From the NCBI RefSeq assembly GCF_003600645.1, contig NZ_CP032482.1:3782001-3846000 (forward strand): a stretch of 64,000 nucleotides of DNA. The letters run 5' to 3'. Both the position numbers and the translations under genes were made by a program. This document shows, piece by piece, positions 10,624 through 19,935 of this stretch (its first letter is position 1; each line of letters begins with the position of its first letter). The notes beneath the pieces are model-generated. The model made no database searches, was not told the origin of the DNA, and worked only from the letters and a program-made list of their open reading frames with translations. Origin of the DNA: Yersinia rochesterensis (GTDB taxonomy: Bacteria > Pseudomonadota > Gammaproteobacteria > Enterobacterales > Enterobacteriaceae).

Positions 10624-12858
10624 ATGTATATATCAAATGTTATTCAGCCAAATGACCGTACCCAGAATATATCTTCAAATGATGCCAGATACAGTTTGTC
10701 TCCATGTGCTAAAGCTATCAGTGCCCTATTGTTGGTATTCAGTAGCACAGTGGCATGGGCGAATGATAAAGCCCCTATTTTAGATACACCCATGACTGTT
10801 ACACCACCGCCCCCTTTAATTCCTGGCCAGTATATTCCTCAGCAACGAGAAATATCTAATGTATTCAATAATGAATATGGGGGGGGTAATGAGCTAATCC
10901 ACCCTGATAGCCACAATCCCCGCACAAATTCTATATTTATTAGTTCTATAAGTCATATGTTAGAAGCGGGTGCCACCCTACCAGAATTTATTAGTGAACT
11001 TAACCTTCACAAGAAAGAAATCGCTGCCCATCAAGAAGAACTAGCAAGGGCAACAGTGGAGAGTGAAAAATATTCTATCACACGCTTACCTTCAATATTA
11101 ATTGCATCAGCAACTCAACACTCAAAAATTACCTCATTACTTTCAAACTCGATAGGCAACGAACTAAGACTGATAGGATTCGTTAAACTGGAACCACTAA
11201 ACCAACCAAAGCTTTCGGAACTTGCAACGCTGTTACAAGAATTACAGCAGGCACGCGCATCAGGCGATAGATCACAGATAAAAACAACACAGAAAAAGAT
11301 AACCAAACTGAAAAATAGAAAAGAATGGGAACAACTGGAAACAGGCAAAACCCCACTATCTTGGGACCAAGAAGTAAAACAGGCGTATGGAGAGATAAGA
11401 AACATACCGGTGCAGCAGAACAAAGAAATAGGACAGAACGCACAAAAAGAAAGAATAAATATTCAAATGCTAGATAAATTCTATGACGAAGAGATAGAAA
11501 AGGAAAAAACACTAGTACGGAAAATAACTAAACCGCTAAATAATATATTGGCCACTACTGTGGTGAACGACGTCTATCAGGAAATAGAATCCGTATTTGA
11601 TGACGCAACAATCAAGGCAGCGGCAGAAAAGGCAGCGGCAGAAAAAGCAGCGGCAGAAAAAGCAGCGGCAGAAAAAGCAGCGGCAGAAAAAGCAGCGGCA
11701 GCAAAAGCAGCGGCAGCAAAAGCAAAAGCAAAAGCAAAAGCAAAAGCAAAAGCAAAAGCAAAAGCAAAAGCAAAAGCAAAAGCAAAAGCAGCGGCAGTGA
11801 AACCAGTTGTCCACAAGCCCGCGCCCATCATTGGTCACAATCCGCAAGTTGGTAGCTATATTGCTAACCAGATAGCGGCTCAACAGATGTTTATAACCGA
11901 TGACTTACAATATCGTCAGGGAGAAACTCGATACATTGACCCAGTAACAGGCGAGGAAAAAGTCAGTAGCCTGTGGATCAACACTTCAGGGGCCAAAAAC
12001 CGCTTTAACTCTGGCAATGACCAATTACGGACGAAAAGTAACCGCTACGCTATCCAACTCGGTGGAACCCTAAACAAATGGAGCAGCGGTGGAGATGACC
12101 AAGGGATTTTAGGGATAACCGCAGGTTTTGGTAAATCAACCAATCACAGCCATTCTACATCCTCTCACCATCAGGCTCAGGGTTCTGTTGATGGTTATAA
12201 CCTCGGTTTATACAGTATCTGGTACGCTGATAACCAGACTCGGCTTGGGCCTTACATTGATCTCTTGGCGCAATACGGCTGGTTTAATAATCAAATTAAA
12301 GCGCCAAATGTCACAACTGCTGCGAATTACAAATCTTACCTATTTACTAGTGCACTGGAAACCGGCTACAAAATTCAACTGTTCGAAACAGCCGATACCA
12401 AGCTTTCGCTACAACCTAGAGCAAAAGTAATGTGGCAACGTACTAGCGGGTTACTGCATAAAGAGCCAAATGCAATACTCATTAATATTGAAGAAGACAA
12501 TGCGGTGACCACTAAATTAGGGATGCGCACTGTACTTGAGTTAGATATTGATACCTTATCATCGGCCAAAAACCTGCAAATTAGCCCTTCTTTTGAAGCT
12601 AATTGGATCCATAGCCGTGTCAATCAAGGAGTTCAATTATCGCGAGCCTACACCACCCCGCAGCGAGTACAGGACAAGATAGAGTTAGTGAGTGTCAATG
12701 TTTCGCCGCAAGGAAATAGTAATATTGCTGACCTTAAGCTGGGTATTGAAGCTAACATTGATAGTAATCTACGGTTGTGGACTTATTTAGGCCATCAATT
12801 CGGTGGGCACAACTATAGCGATACTCAAGCCACTATAGGGATGAATTATCGTTTCTAA
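10624..12858 (+). CDS. autotransporter with charged helical, Ala-Lys-rich passenger
   Basis: 744 residues, preceded by GGAAGG about 9 nt from the ATG. The long N-terminus ends in a signal sequence (ALLLVFSSTVAWA, cleavage near residue 46). A Pro-rich stretch and a charged, probably coiled-coil region (about 110-320) follow, then five AAAEK and two AAAAK units running into a (AK)12 tract (about 332-388). From about residue 405 (PQVGSYIANQ) to the C-terminal MNYRF the protein reads as a type Va autotransporter beta-barrel: strand alternation and a terminal aromatic. No beta-helix repeats, protease triad or RGD motif are seen in the passenger. Surface location is inferred; function unknown. The surrounding AT-richness and absence from the E. 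coli order suggest an acquired gene. Confidence 0.85.
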   Translation: MYISNVIQPNDRTQNISSNDARYSLSPCAKAISALLLVFSSTVAWANDKAPILDTPMTVTPPPPLIPGQYIPQQREISNVFNNEYGGGNELIHPDSHNPRTNSIFISSISHMLEAGATLPEFISELNLHKKEIAAHQEELARATVESEKYSITRLPSILIASATQHSKITSLLSNSIGNELRLIGFVKLEPLNQPKLSELATLLQELQQARASGDRSQIKTTQKKITKLKNRKEWEQLETGKTPLSWDQEVKQAYGEIRNIPVQQNKEIGQNAQKERINIQMLDKFYDEEIEKEKTLVRKITKPLNNILATTVVNDVYQEIESVFDDATIKAAAEKAAAEKAAAEKAAAEKAAAEKAAAAKAAAAKAKAKAKAKAKAKAKAKAKAKAKAAAVKPVVHKPAPIIGHNPQVGSYIANQIAAQQMFITDDLQYRQGETRYIDPVTGEEKVSSLWINTSGAKNRFNSGNDQLRTKSNRYAIQLGGTLNKWSSGGDDQGILGITAGFGKSTNHSHSTSSHHQAQGSVDGYNLGLYSIWYADNQTRLGPYIDLLAQYGWFNNQIKAPNVTTAANYKSYLFTSALETGYKIQLFETADTKLSLQPRAKVMWQRTSGLLHKEPNAILINIEEDNAVTTKLGMRTVLELDIDTLSSAKNLQISPSFEANWIHSRVNQGVQLSRAYTTPQRVQDKIELVSVNVSPQGNSNIADLKLGIEANIDSNLRLWTYLGHQFGGHNYSDTQATIGMNYRF
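11617..11787 (+). repeat. in-frame microsatellite encoding (AAAEK)n and (AK)12
   Basis: Five 15-base units encoding AAAEK (11617-11691), two units encoding AAAAK (11692-11721), then twelve perfect GCAAAA hexamers (11716-11787). All periods are multiples of three, so slippage changes linker length without breaking the frame. Confidence 0.95.
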
Positions 12859-12901
12859 GCTGGCAATATTTAATTCGTTTTCCCTATTAAATTGAAAATA
12901 T

Positions 12902-12940
12902 CCATATCGGCAAAATGTAGTCACAGTGATGCCGATATGG
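12902..12940. terminator. inverted repeat downstream of the autotransporter
   Basis: CCATATCGGCA and TGCCGATATGG form a perfect 11-bp stem with a 17-nt loop, 43 bases after the stop. There is no T-run, so it is a 3'-end hairpin of uncertain strength. Confidence 0.4.
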
Positions 12941-13098
12941 GTAACTTTCAGTTTAAACTGCGGGATTTTATATGAGCCGCCAATTTCTATTTAAGCTAAT
13001 TATTTTTGTTCAAATAATCGCCTTTTGTCTAACCCTCTGAAAAACGCTATTATCGGCGTCAATATACACAGAGCCATTGGCAACCAGAGCAAATACAT

Positions 13099-13602
13099 AT
13101 GCAGGAACTCACCTATCTGCACGGTTATCCCGAACACTTACAGTCTCAGGTACAGCAACTCATTACTGAACAGCGATTGGGCAATGTATTGCGCCAGCGT
13201 TACCCTCAACCACATGATTACAATACAGACAAAATGCTGTATCAATATACGGTTGATTTAAAAAACCAATATCTACGCAATGCTCAGCCGTTAAGTAAAG
13301 TGGCTTATGACAGTAAAATTCAAGTCATGAAACATGCACTAGGCCTGCACACCGCTATCTCCAGAGTGCAAGGCGGCAAATTAAAGGCCAAAGCGGAAAT
13401 CAGAGTCGCGACAGTGTTTAAAAATGCCCCTGAAGCCTTTCTGAAAATGATTGTGGTTCATGAATTAGCACATTTGAAAGAGAAAGATCACAACAAAGCG
13501 TTCTACAGTTTATGCTGCCATATGGAGCCGCAATATCATCAGTTAGAGTTTGATACACGCCTCTATCTGACACATTTGGATCTATTTGGCGCGATTTACT
13601 AG
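13099..13602 (+). CDS. ygjP: YgjP family metal-dependent hydrolase (M48-like fold)
   Basis: 167 residues, the same length and near-identical in pattern to E. coli YgjP, starting MQELTYLHGYPE. The zinc motif HELAHLKEKDH sits at about residues 117-127, with a downstream conserved HMEPQYHQLEFDTRL. The family (DUF45) is peptidase-like; E. coli YgjP has been reported to act on UTP, but I treat the substrate as unsettled. No strong Shine-Dalgarno is seen before the ATG. Confidence 0.9.
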   Translation: MQELTYLHGYPEHLQSQVQQLITEQRLGNVLRQRYPQPHDYNTDKMLYQYTVDLKNQYLRNAQPLSKVAYDSKIQVMKHALGLHTAISRVQGGKLKAKAEIRVATVFKNAPEAFLKMIVVHELAHLKEKDHNKAFYSLCCHMEPQYHQLEFDTRLYLTHLDLFGAIY

Positions 13603-13691
13603 ACTTTGATTTACCTATTTCGCTATAAAAACCAATCCGTTAATGGCGGGGTGGTTCAATGTGTTTTTCTTCTGTAGGAATGGAGTTCACT

Positions 13692-14687
13692 ATGATTCGT
13701 TTCGCTGTTATTGGCACCAATTGGATCACCGCGCGTTTTGTTGATGCCGCACACGAAAGTGGCAAAATGAAACTGGTCGCCGTTTACTCCCGTAAATTGG
13801 AGCAAGCCAAAAAGTTTGGCGCTGATTATAACGCTACTGAATGCTTTGATGATCTTGAAGCAATGGCAGCCAGTGATCAGATTGATGCTGTGTATATCGC
13901 CAGCCCAAATTCTTTGCATTACCCTCAAGCTAAATTGTTCCTCAGTCATAAAAAGCACGTCATTTGTGAAAAATCATTGGCGTCTAATTTTGCAGAAGTT
14001 GAAGCTTTAGTTGCCTGTGCCCGCGAACATGAAGTCGTGCTATTCGAGGCCTTTAAAACGGCCTACCTACCTAATTTTGCTCAATTAAAACAATCTCTAC
14101 CGCGGGTGGGGAAGTTGCGTAAAGCCTTTATCAATTACTGCCAATATTCATCACGTTATCAGCGTTATCTGAATGGTGAAAACCCGAATACCTTTAATCC
14201 TGCATTTTCGAATGGCTCGATTATGGATATCGGTTACTACTGCCTGGCAAGTGCTTTGGCTTTATGGGGAGCGCCTAAATCCGTGCTCGCAAGCGCAAGC
14301 TTATTACCGAGTGGCGTTGATGCCCACGGCACTGTTTGCCTAAATTATGGTGATTTTGATGTGGTTATTATTCACTCAAAAGTGAGCCAATCGGATATTC
14401 CTAGTGAAATTCAGGGCGAAGATGGCTCATTAGTTATCGAAAGCATTTCTGAATGCCAGTCCGTAGCCTTTACTCCTCGAGGTAGTCACTCACAAGACCT
14501 GACGCAGCCTCAGCATATTAATACTATGCTGTATGAAGCCGAGGTTTTTGCCAATCTGATTGAAGCTCATCAGGTAGAACACGATGGCTTACAGTTGTCA
14601 TTGCTGACGTCACGAATCCAAACGGAGATCCGCCGCCAAACCGGCGTTATCTTCCCAGCGGATTCCCAACCACCCGCAGTAAGTTAA
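13692..14687 (+). CDS. ygjR: Gfo/Idh/MocA-family oxidoreductase YgjR
   Basis: 331 residues from MIRFAVIGTNWI, chosen because GGAG lies 6 nt upstream and because it matches the E. coli YgjR start; an earlier in-frame start at 13659 lacks support. The N-terminal Rossmann fold binds NAD(P) (AVIGTNW), and the family motif EKSLASN (the EKP-like catalytic lysine region) is at about residue 94. The substrate is unknown. Neighbours ygjP and alx are as in E. coli. Confidence 0.92.
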   Translation: MIRFAVIGTNWITARFVDAAHESGKMKLVAVYSRKLEQAKKFGADYNATECFDDLEAMAASDQIDAVYIASPNSLHYPQAKLFLSHKKHVICEKSLASNFAEVEALVACAREHEVVLFEAFKTAYLPNFAQLKQSLPRVGKLRKAFINYCQYSSRYQRYLNGENPNTFNPAFSNGSIMDIGYYCLASALALWGAPKSVLASASLLPSGVDAHGTVCLNYGDFDVVIIHSKVSQSDIPSEIQGEDGSLVIESISECQSVAFTPRGSHSQDLTQPQHINTMLYEAEVFANLIEAHQVEHDGLQLSLLTSRIQTEIRRQTGVIFPADSQPPAVS

Positions 14688-14841
14688 TATTTTGTTTCAA
14701 TGATTGACCTGCGGGCTATTTTGAATTATTTTTGCGCGGCAAAGGGGAGTAACTTCATTGCCGGTTTGCCGTCATTACGGTGCGAAAGCACCCGGTTACC
14801 GGGCACCTCATTAATGTTCGGGCATCTGTTTAGATGCTTCC

Positions 14842-14878
14842 ATACCCAAAATAATTCGAGTTGATGGATGATGGGTAT
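14842..14878. repeat. solo ERIC-type terminus inside the alx leader
   Basis: 37 bases bounded by ATACCC and GGGTAT. The left part shares the 15-base string AAATAATTCGAGTTG with the ERIC element at 16211, but the ERIC core is missing. It reads as a deletion derivative of an ERIC. Confidence 0.55.
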
Positions 14879-14942
14879 ACATTAATAGAGTTGTAAGTGA
14901 GACCTTGCCGGAAGGCGAGGTTTGCTTGCAGCTCAGACATAG

Positions 14943-14973
14943 CGGCTGGCGTCTTCCGACGTTGGCCGTTTTT
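14943..14973 (+). terminator. terminator-like hairpin before alx
   Basis: CGGCTGGCGTC and GACGTTGGCCG pair over 11 positions with three G-U pairs around TTCC, followed by TTTTT. It ends 18 bases before the alx start, as expected for a riboswitch expression platform. Confidence 0.6.
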
Positions 14974-14991
14974 GTTTTACGAGGTTTATAA

Positions 14992-15978
14992 ATGATGAAT
15001 ACCGTGGGTACTCCCTTACTGTGGGGTTGTTTTGCCGTTGTTGTGACAATTATGCTCGCCATCGACTTATTGTTGCAGGGGCGGCGTGGCTCACAAACCA
15101 TGACTCTACGCCAGGCCGCCTGTTGGTCGCTGGTGTGGGTGAGTTTGTCTTTGCTGTTTAATGCCGGTTTCTGGTGGTATCTGACTGAGACCATGGGGCG
15201 CGAAATCGCCGACAAGCAAGCGCTGGCTTTCCTGACCGGCTATCTGATTGAAAAAGCACTCGCCGTCGATAACGTCTTCGTCTGGCTGATGCTATTTAGC
15301 TATTTTGCTGTTCCTGCTAATTTGCAGCGCCGCGTGCTGATTTACGGTGTATTAGGTGCGATCGTGCTGCGTACTATCATGATCTTCGCCGGAAGTTGGT
15401 TGGTGTCGCAATTCAGTTGGATTTTGTACCTGTTTGGTGCTTTCCTCCTGTTTACCGGCATCAAAATGGCATTGGCGAAAGAAGACAATACGCCGATCGG
15501 CGAAAAGCCACTGGTGCGGTGGATTCGTAATCATCTGCGCATGACTGACGAGCTACATGGCGACCGCTTTACTGTGCGCAAAAACGGTCTTCTCTATGCT
15601 ACGCCGTTAGTATTAGTATTGATTCTGGTTGAACTGAGCGATGTCATTTTTGCCGTTGATAGCATCCCGGCTATTTTCGCCGTCACCACGGATCCCTTTA
15701 TTGTTTTGACCTCTAACTTGTTTGCGATTCTAGGCCTACGCGCCATGTATTTCTTATTAGCAAACGTGGCTGAGCGCTTCTCCATGTTGAAGTATGGCTT
15801 ATCGGTAATTTTGGTCTTTATCGGCGTCAAAATGATGATTATCGATCTGTTCCATATCCCTATTGGCATTTCATTAGGTGTGGTAGCAGGCATTCTGGCC
15901 CTAACATTGTTAATTAATGCTTGGGCAAATCATCGTGCAGATAAGCGTTTAGCAGCAGATAAAACTACTCATAAATAG
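14992..15978 (+). CDS. alx: TerC-family membrane protein Alx (Mn2+ export/alkaline response)
   Basis: 328 residues, about nine transmembrane helices. The N-terminus [11 protein letters not shown] equals E. coli Alx; ATG 14995 is an equally possible start, and ACGAGG lies just upstream. TerC acidic motifs are visible in the membrane: [19 protein letters not shown] and [14 protein letters not shown], thought to bind the metal. E. coli alx is induced by alkaline pH and manganese through its leader; a leader of the same kind seems present here. Confidence 0.95.
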   Translation: MMNTVGTPLLWGCFAVVVTIMLAIDLLLQGRRGSQTMTLRQAACWSLVWVSLSLLFNAGFWWYLTETMGREIADKQALAFLTGYLIEKALAVDNVFVWLMLFSYFAVPANLQRRVLIYGVLGAIVLRTIMIFAGSWLVSQFSWILYLFGAFLLFTGIKMALAKEDNTPIGEKPLVRWIRNHLRMTDELHGDRFTVRKNGLLYATPLVLVLILVELSDVIFAVDSIPAIFAVTTDPFIVLTSNLFAILGLRAMYFLLANVAERFSMLKYGLSVILVFIGVKMMIIDLFHIPIGISLGVVAGILALTLLINAWANHRADKRLAADKTTHK

Positions 15979-16001
15979 TTAGCATTGCGACACAATATAT
16001 T

Positions 16002-16030
16002 ATGCGGGGCAGTTATAGCCCCGCATTTAT
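16002..16030 (+). terminator. terminator of alx
   Basis: ATGCGGGGC and GCCCCGCAT form a perfect 9-bp stem with a 7-nt loop, followed by TTAT, 24 bases after the alx stop. Confidence 0.7.
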
Positions 16031-16210
16031 CTCGCTTATTTCGCCAACCACCAAATGTTATTGCCATCACACAAATGTAAACAAAATGTTATGCAAATTT
16101 GATCCGCATTGGATTTTGCTGATTGTTTCTTTCCTGCCCAATAGATTCCCTTATACTGTCAAAGCAAACACACCCAGTTACAAATAATACTAAGTTACAG
16201 GTGTGGAAAC

Positions 16211-16406
16211 TATGCCCCAAATAATTCGAGTTGTAGGACGGCGGCAATTGAGTGACAAATTGGTTGTAAACCATTTTGAACAGCGCTTGCGCTGGCACGT
16301 AGGGTGAGCTTCTGATGAGGCTCATAATCCCGATGAGCTTACTCAGGTAAGTAATTCGGGTAAGCGAGAGCAGCCAACACATACAACTTGAAGTATGACG
16401 GGTATA
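16211..16406. repeat. ERIC element with ~70-bp internal insertion
   Basis: 196 bases. The left end TATGCCCCAAATAATTCGAG and the right end ACTTGAAGTATGACGGGTAT are ERIC termini, and the core CCCGATGAGCTTACTCAGG is present. About 70 extra bases (roughly 16255-16328) lie between the left arm and the core, so the element is longer than the usual ~127 bp. It lies between alx and sstT. Confidence 0.8.
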
Positions 16407-16479
16407 AGCGCGTGGCCCCGTTCCGGCTTATGCGCTAATTAACTAAAAATAATATTGGGAAGAGGTATCACTGGAAACT

Positions 16480-17736
16480 ATGGAAAATACACAGTCTGGC
16501 TTTATCGGATTTATCATCCGCGGTAGTTTGGTTAAACAGATTTTGGTCGGCTTGATTGCCGGGATTATTTTAGCGCTAGTCTCCACTCAAGCCGCACTGG
16601 CTGTGGGTTTGCTGGGGACTTTGTTTGTGGGTGCATTAAAAGCGGTCGCCCCAGTTCTGGTTTTGATGCTGGTCATGGCCTCAATTGCTAATCATAAGCA
16701 AGGCCAAAAAACCAGTATCCGCCCTATTCTGTTTTTGTATCTATTGGGTACATTCTCTGCCGCACTGATTGCCGTGGTGGTGAGTTTTATTTTCCCCTCA
16801 ACCCTGATCCTGGCCACTCATACTGCGGATATCACCCCACCGAGTGGGATTACCGAAGTGTTGAAAGGCTTGTTGAGCAGCATCATTGCTAACCCAATCC
16901 ATGCGCTGCTTAATGCCAATTATATCGGCATTCTGGCTTGGGCTGTGGGCTTAGGTATTGCTTTGCGTCATGCCGCTGATACCACCAAAGCATTGATTAA
17001 TGATATGTCTGACGCGGTAACCAAAGTGGTACGGGTGGTTATTCGCTTTGCACCGCTGGGTATCTTTGGTCTGGTTTCCTCCACCATGGCAGAAACCGGC
17101 TTTGGCGTGTTACTGGGCTACGCACAACTGTTGGTGGTGTTGATTGGCTGTATGTTACTGGTCGCATTGGTGGTCAACCCACTGATTGTTTACTGGAAAA
17201 TCCGCCGCAATCCTTATCCATTGGTGTTTGCCTGCTTGCGCGAAAGTGGCGTTACCGCTTTCTTTACCCGCAGTTCAGCCGCGAACATTCCCGTGAATAT
17301 GGAAATGTGCAAAAAGATGAATTTGAATGAAGATACCTATTCGGTATCCATTCCATTGGGCGCTACCATCAATATGGCAGGTGCGGCGATCACCATCACT
17401 GTGCTGACATTGGCGGCAGTTCATACCTTAGGCATTACCGTTGATTTACCCACCGCTCTGCTATTGAGTGTGGTTGCTGCGGTCTGCGCCTGTGGCGCAT
17501 CGGGTGTGGCTGGCGGCTCGCTGCTGTTGATCCCGCTGGCATGCGGCATGTTTGGCATTCCAAATGAAATCGCCATGCAAGTGGTCGCGGTTGGTTTCAT
17601 CATTGGCGTATTGCAGGATTCAGCTGAAACCGCGCTGAACTCCTCAACCGACGTCCTGTTTACCGCCGCAGCTTGTCAGGCCGACGATGCCAGACTGGCG
17701 GATCCTGATCCGCTGGCTAACCGTAAAAGCGTCTGA
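16480..17736 (+). CDS. sstT: Na+/serine-threonine symporter
   Basis: 418 residues, DAACS (glutamate-transporter fold) family. The HP1 serine-rich loop [13 protein letters not shown] and the TM7 motif [14 protein letters not shown] (NMxGAA) are intact, as is the TM8 region [21 protein letters not shown]. It imports serine and threonine with Na+. The upstream gap is largely an ERIC element; GAAGAGG lies shortly before the start. The downstream hairpin ends the transcript. Confidence 0.96.
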   Translation: MENTQSGFIGFIIRGSLVKQILVGLIAGIILALVSTQAALAVGLLGTLFVGALKAVAPVLVLMLVMASIANHKQGQKTSIRPILFLYLLGTFSAALIAVVVSFIFPSTLILATHTADITPPSGITEVLKGLLSSIIANPIHALLNANYIGILAWAVGLGIALRHAADTTKALINDMSDAVTKVVRVVIRFAPLGIFGLVSSTMAETGFGVLLGYAQLLVVLIGCMLLVALVVNPLIVYWKIRRNPYPLVFACLRESGVTAFFTRSSAANIPVNMEMCKKMNLNEDTYSVSIPLGATINMAGAAITITVLTLAAVHTLGITVDLPTALLLSVVAAVCACGASGVAGGSLLLIPLACGMFGIPNEIAMQVVAVGFIIGVLQDSAETALNSSTDVLFTAAACQADDARLADPDPLANRKSV

Positions 17737-17755
17737 ATTTCAACCTAAAGGGGAT

Positions 17756-17778
17756 GGGGGCAATTTAGCCCCCGTTTC
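17756..17778 (+). terminator. terminator of sstT
   Basis: GGGGGC and GCCCCC form a stem with a 6-nt loop, followed by GTTTCTT. It lies between the convergent genes sstT and ygjV. Confidence 0.6.
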
Positions 17779-18330
17779 TTATTGAATCACATCTTCTTTT
17801 TCCGCTTTCTTCTCTACCAGAAAAGGGTCTATCCCTTGCTGTTGCAGACGATAGAAACGAATAATATTAAAGCCGTTAAGCAGCAAGAAACTGCCTTCAA
17901 TCAATGAACCGCCAATAGATCCCAACCAAACATTGTGGATAACCCAGCACACGGTGGAGACCCACATCACGCAGCGAGTTGTCAGGCCAGTGGTGCGAAA
18001 TATCGCCCAAGTGCTGATAACGGTGCCGAAAATCGGCAATATCTCGACCGCGTGCTGCATACGCCATATACCAAAAGCTAATGTCAGACTGATAAACACC
18101 AACATGGCAATATTACTGCGGGTTTTAGCCGCGACCAGATTTCGCAGCGCATTGAGCATGGCGCTACTGCCAGCCGCACTGGCTCCCATCAGGAAGAAGT
18201 GGCAGCCAATAATGGCACTGTAGGCGGAAAGTTGAAGTCTAAAACGCCGTTCATCACGATTGAAGAACATGGTGATACCGACAAAAAATGCCAGCACGCC
18301 AACGGCTTGAGCAAACCAATAGAAAGTCAT
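17779..18330 (-). CDS. ygjV: inner membrane protein YgjV
   Basis: 183 residues, about five hydrophobic helices, length and pattern as in E. coli YgjV. Function unknown. It starts MTFYWFAQAVGVLAFFVGI and ends with an acidic/lysine-rich cytoplasmic tail. The same neighbours (sstT, uxaA) occur in E. coli. Confidence 0.88.
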   Translation of the reverse strand: MTFYWFAQAVGVLAFFVGITMFFNRDERRFRLQLSAYSAIIGCHFFLMGASAAGSSAMLNALRNLVAAKTRSNIAMLVFISLTLAFGIWRMQHAVEILPIFGTVISTWAIFRTTGLTTRCVMWVSTVCWVIHNVWLGSIGGSLIEGSFLLLNGFNIIRFYRLQQQGIDPFLVEKKAEKEDVIQ

Positions 18331-18434
18331 GGGGGGATAATCCTGGTGTACGGTGACCGTACTAATTAATAAGCAAACGGCATTTTATTAAAAATAATAA
18401 AACACCGTTTCATATTAATCAAAAGACACAATAT

Positions 18435-19925
18435 TTACAAGGTGACGCCACTTTTAAAGATGGCCAGTTCGCGGAAATCATTGACTTCATTGCGTGCTGG
18501 TTGACCATTGGCAATGGCGACTATCAAATCAATAAACTCTGTCAATAATGTATCCATTGGCGTGCCGTGAATCAGTTTACCGGCATCGAAATCAATCCAA
18601 TGGGGCTTTTTGGCAGCCAGTTCACTGTTAGTTGCCAGTTTAACTGTCGGCACAAAACCGCCGTAAGGTGTGCCACGGCCGGTACTGAATAACACCATAT
18701 GGCAACCTGCACCCGCTAATGCACTGGTGGCGACAGCATCATTACCCGGGGCGCTGAGTAAATTCAGCCCAGGGCGCTGTAGGCGCTCACCATATTTCAG
18801 CACATCGACCACTTTGCTCTGGCCCGCTTTTTGGGTGCAACCCAGTGATTTCTCTTCCAATGTGGTGATACCGCCCGCTTTATTGCCCGGAGATGGGTTT
18901 TCATAAATCGGCTGGTTATGCGCGATAAAGTACTGTTTGAAATCATTGACCATACTAACGGTCTTTTCAAACGTTGCTTCATCACGGCACCGGCTCATCA
19001 AAATCCGCTCTGCCCCAAACATTTCCGGCACTTCTGTCAGGACGGATGTCCCGCCATTGGCAATCACATAGTCAGAAAAACGGCCCAGTAATGGGTTAGC
19101 GGTAATTCCTGATAAACCATCAGAACCGCCACATTCCAGACCAAATTTCAGCTCACTCAACTTACCCGGCACCCGTTGGTCATGGCGCATCACCTGATAC
19201 AAAGCATGCAAATGCTCCAGACCGGCTTCGACTTCATCATCCTGCTGCTGACAAACCATAAAGCGCACGCGATCTTCATCAACCGGCCCCAGCGTGGTCT
19301 GGAAAACATCTACCTGATTGTTTTCACAGCCCAAACCAATCACCAGCACTGCGCCAGCATTGGGATGGCGCACCATATTTTGCAGCATGGTTCGGGTGTT
19401 TTCGTGGTCCTGACCCAGCTGTGAACAGCCAAACGGGTGGCTGAACAGATAGACGCCATCAATACCTTCCGCGTCTTGTGTTTCTTTCAAGAAGCGTTGC
19501 TGGATCTGGCGGGCGATCCCATTCACGCAACCCACAGTTGGGATGATCCACAGTTCGTTACGCACGCCCACATCGCCATTATCCCGGCGATAGATCTGTA
19601 CTTCGCGATCCGCCATTTGTGGTGGTAACTCACTGAATTCTGGCTGATATTGATACTCATCCAGATCACTGAGGTTTGTTTTGGCATTTTGCGAATGAAT
19701 ATGTTCGCCCGGCTGAATCAGTATTAATGCATGGCCGATCGGCAAACCATACTTAACGATCATTTGTCCCGGCTCAATGGCTGTCAGGGCAAATTTATGC
19801 CCACGAGCGACTGGCTGAGCCAACTTAACACTGAATTCTCCGATTTCGAGAATCTCATCAGCGGCTAAATCTTGCAGTGCGACGGCGACATTATCTAGCG
19901 GGTGAATTTTTATAATACTTTGCAT
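18435..19925 (-). CDS. uxaA: altronate dehydratase
   Basis: Dehydrates D-altronate to 2-keto-3-deoxygluconate in galacturonate catabolism. 496 residues from MQSIIKIHPLDN (E. coli 495); the longer in-frame start would overlap uxaB. An N-terminal SAF-like domain precedes the catalytic domain, with conserved DVGVRNELWIIPTVGCVNGI-like segment, GLECGGSDGLSGI, and the C-terminal ending NDFRELAIFKSGVTL. The start is 10 nt after the uxaB stop, so it is translated as the last gene of uxaC-uxaB-uxaA. Confidence 0.96.
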   Translation of the reverse strand: MQSIIKIHPLDNVAVALQDLAADEILEIGEFSVKLAQPVARGHKFALTAIEPGQMIVKYGLPIGHALILIQPGEHIHSQNAKTNLSDLDEYQYQPEFSELPPQMADREVQIYRRDNGDVGVRNELWIIPTVGCVNGIARQIQQRFLKETQDAEGIDGVYLFSHPFGCSQLGQDHENTRTMLQNMVRHPNAGAVLVIGLGCENNQVDVFQTTLGPVDEDRVRFMVCQQQDDEVEAGLEHLHALYQVMRHDQRVPGKLSELKFGLECGGSDGLSGITANPLLGRFSDYVIANGGTSVLTEVPEMFGAERILMSRCRDEATFEKTVSMVNDFKQYFIAHNQPIYENPSPGNKAGGITTLEEKSLGCTQKAGQSKVVDVLKYGERLQRPGLNLLSAPGNDAVATSALAGAGCHMVLFSTGRGTPYGGFVPTVKLATNSELAAKKPHWIDFDAGKLIHGTPMDTLLTEFIDLIVAIANGQPARNEVNDFRELAIFKSGVTL

Positions 19926-19935
19926 AATTAGACTC

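Larger units (their letters stand above)
14738..14973 (+). promoter_or_regulatory. candidate yybP-ykoY (Mn2+/pH) leader of alx, SraF/PRE-like
   Basis: Alx in E. coli is controlled by a structured leader (PRE, also called SraF) of the yybP-ykoY class. Here the 300-base leader contains GGGGAGTAA (14745-14753), the hallmark 5' loop of that class, then a stem-rich stretch, then GAGACCTTGCCGG...GGCGAGGTTT (about 14898-14921), and finally a terminator-like hairpin. The second universally conserved loop (TCAACATAC-like) is not obvious, and an ERIC-type end lies in the middle, so the aptamer may be altered. Confidence 0.45.

Noticed and set aside
11536..11883. Antisense frame encoding a Phe/Cys/Arg-rich repeat protein
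   Set aside because: It is only the reverse reading of the Ala-Lys microsatellite; no start signal and nonsense composition.
16089..16382. Frames across the long ERIC and at 32.3-32.6 kb and 48.6-48.9 kb
   Set aside because: They are read-through of ERIC sequences, which are non-coding.
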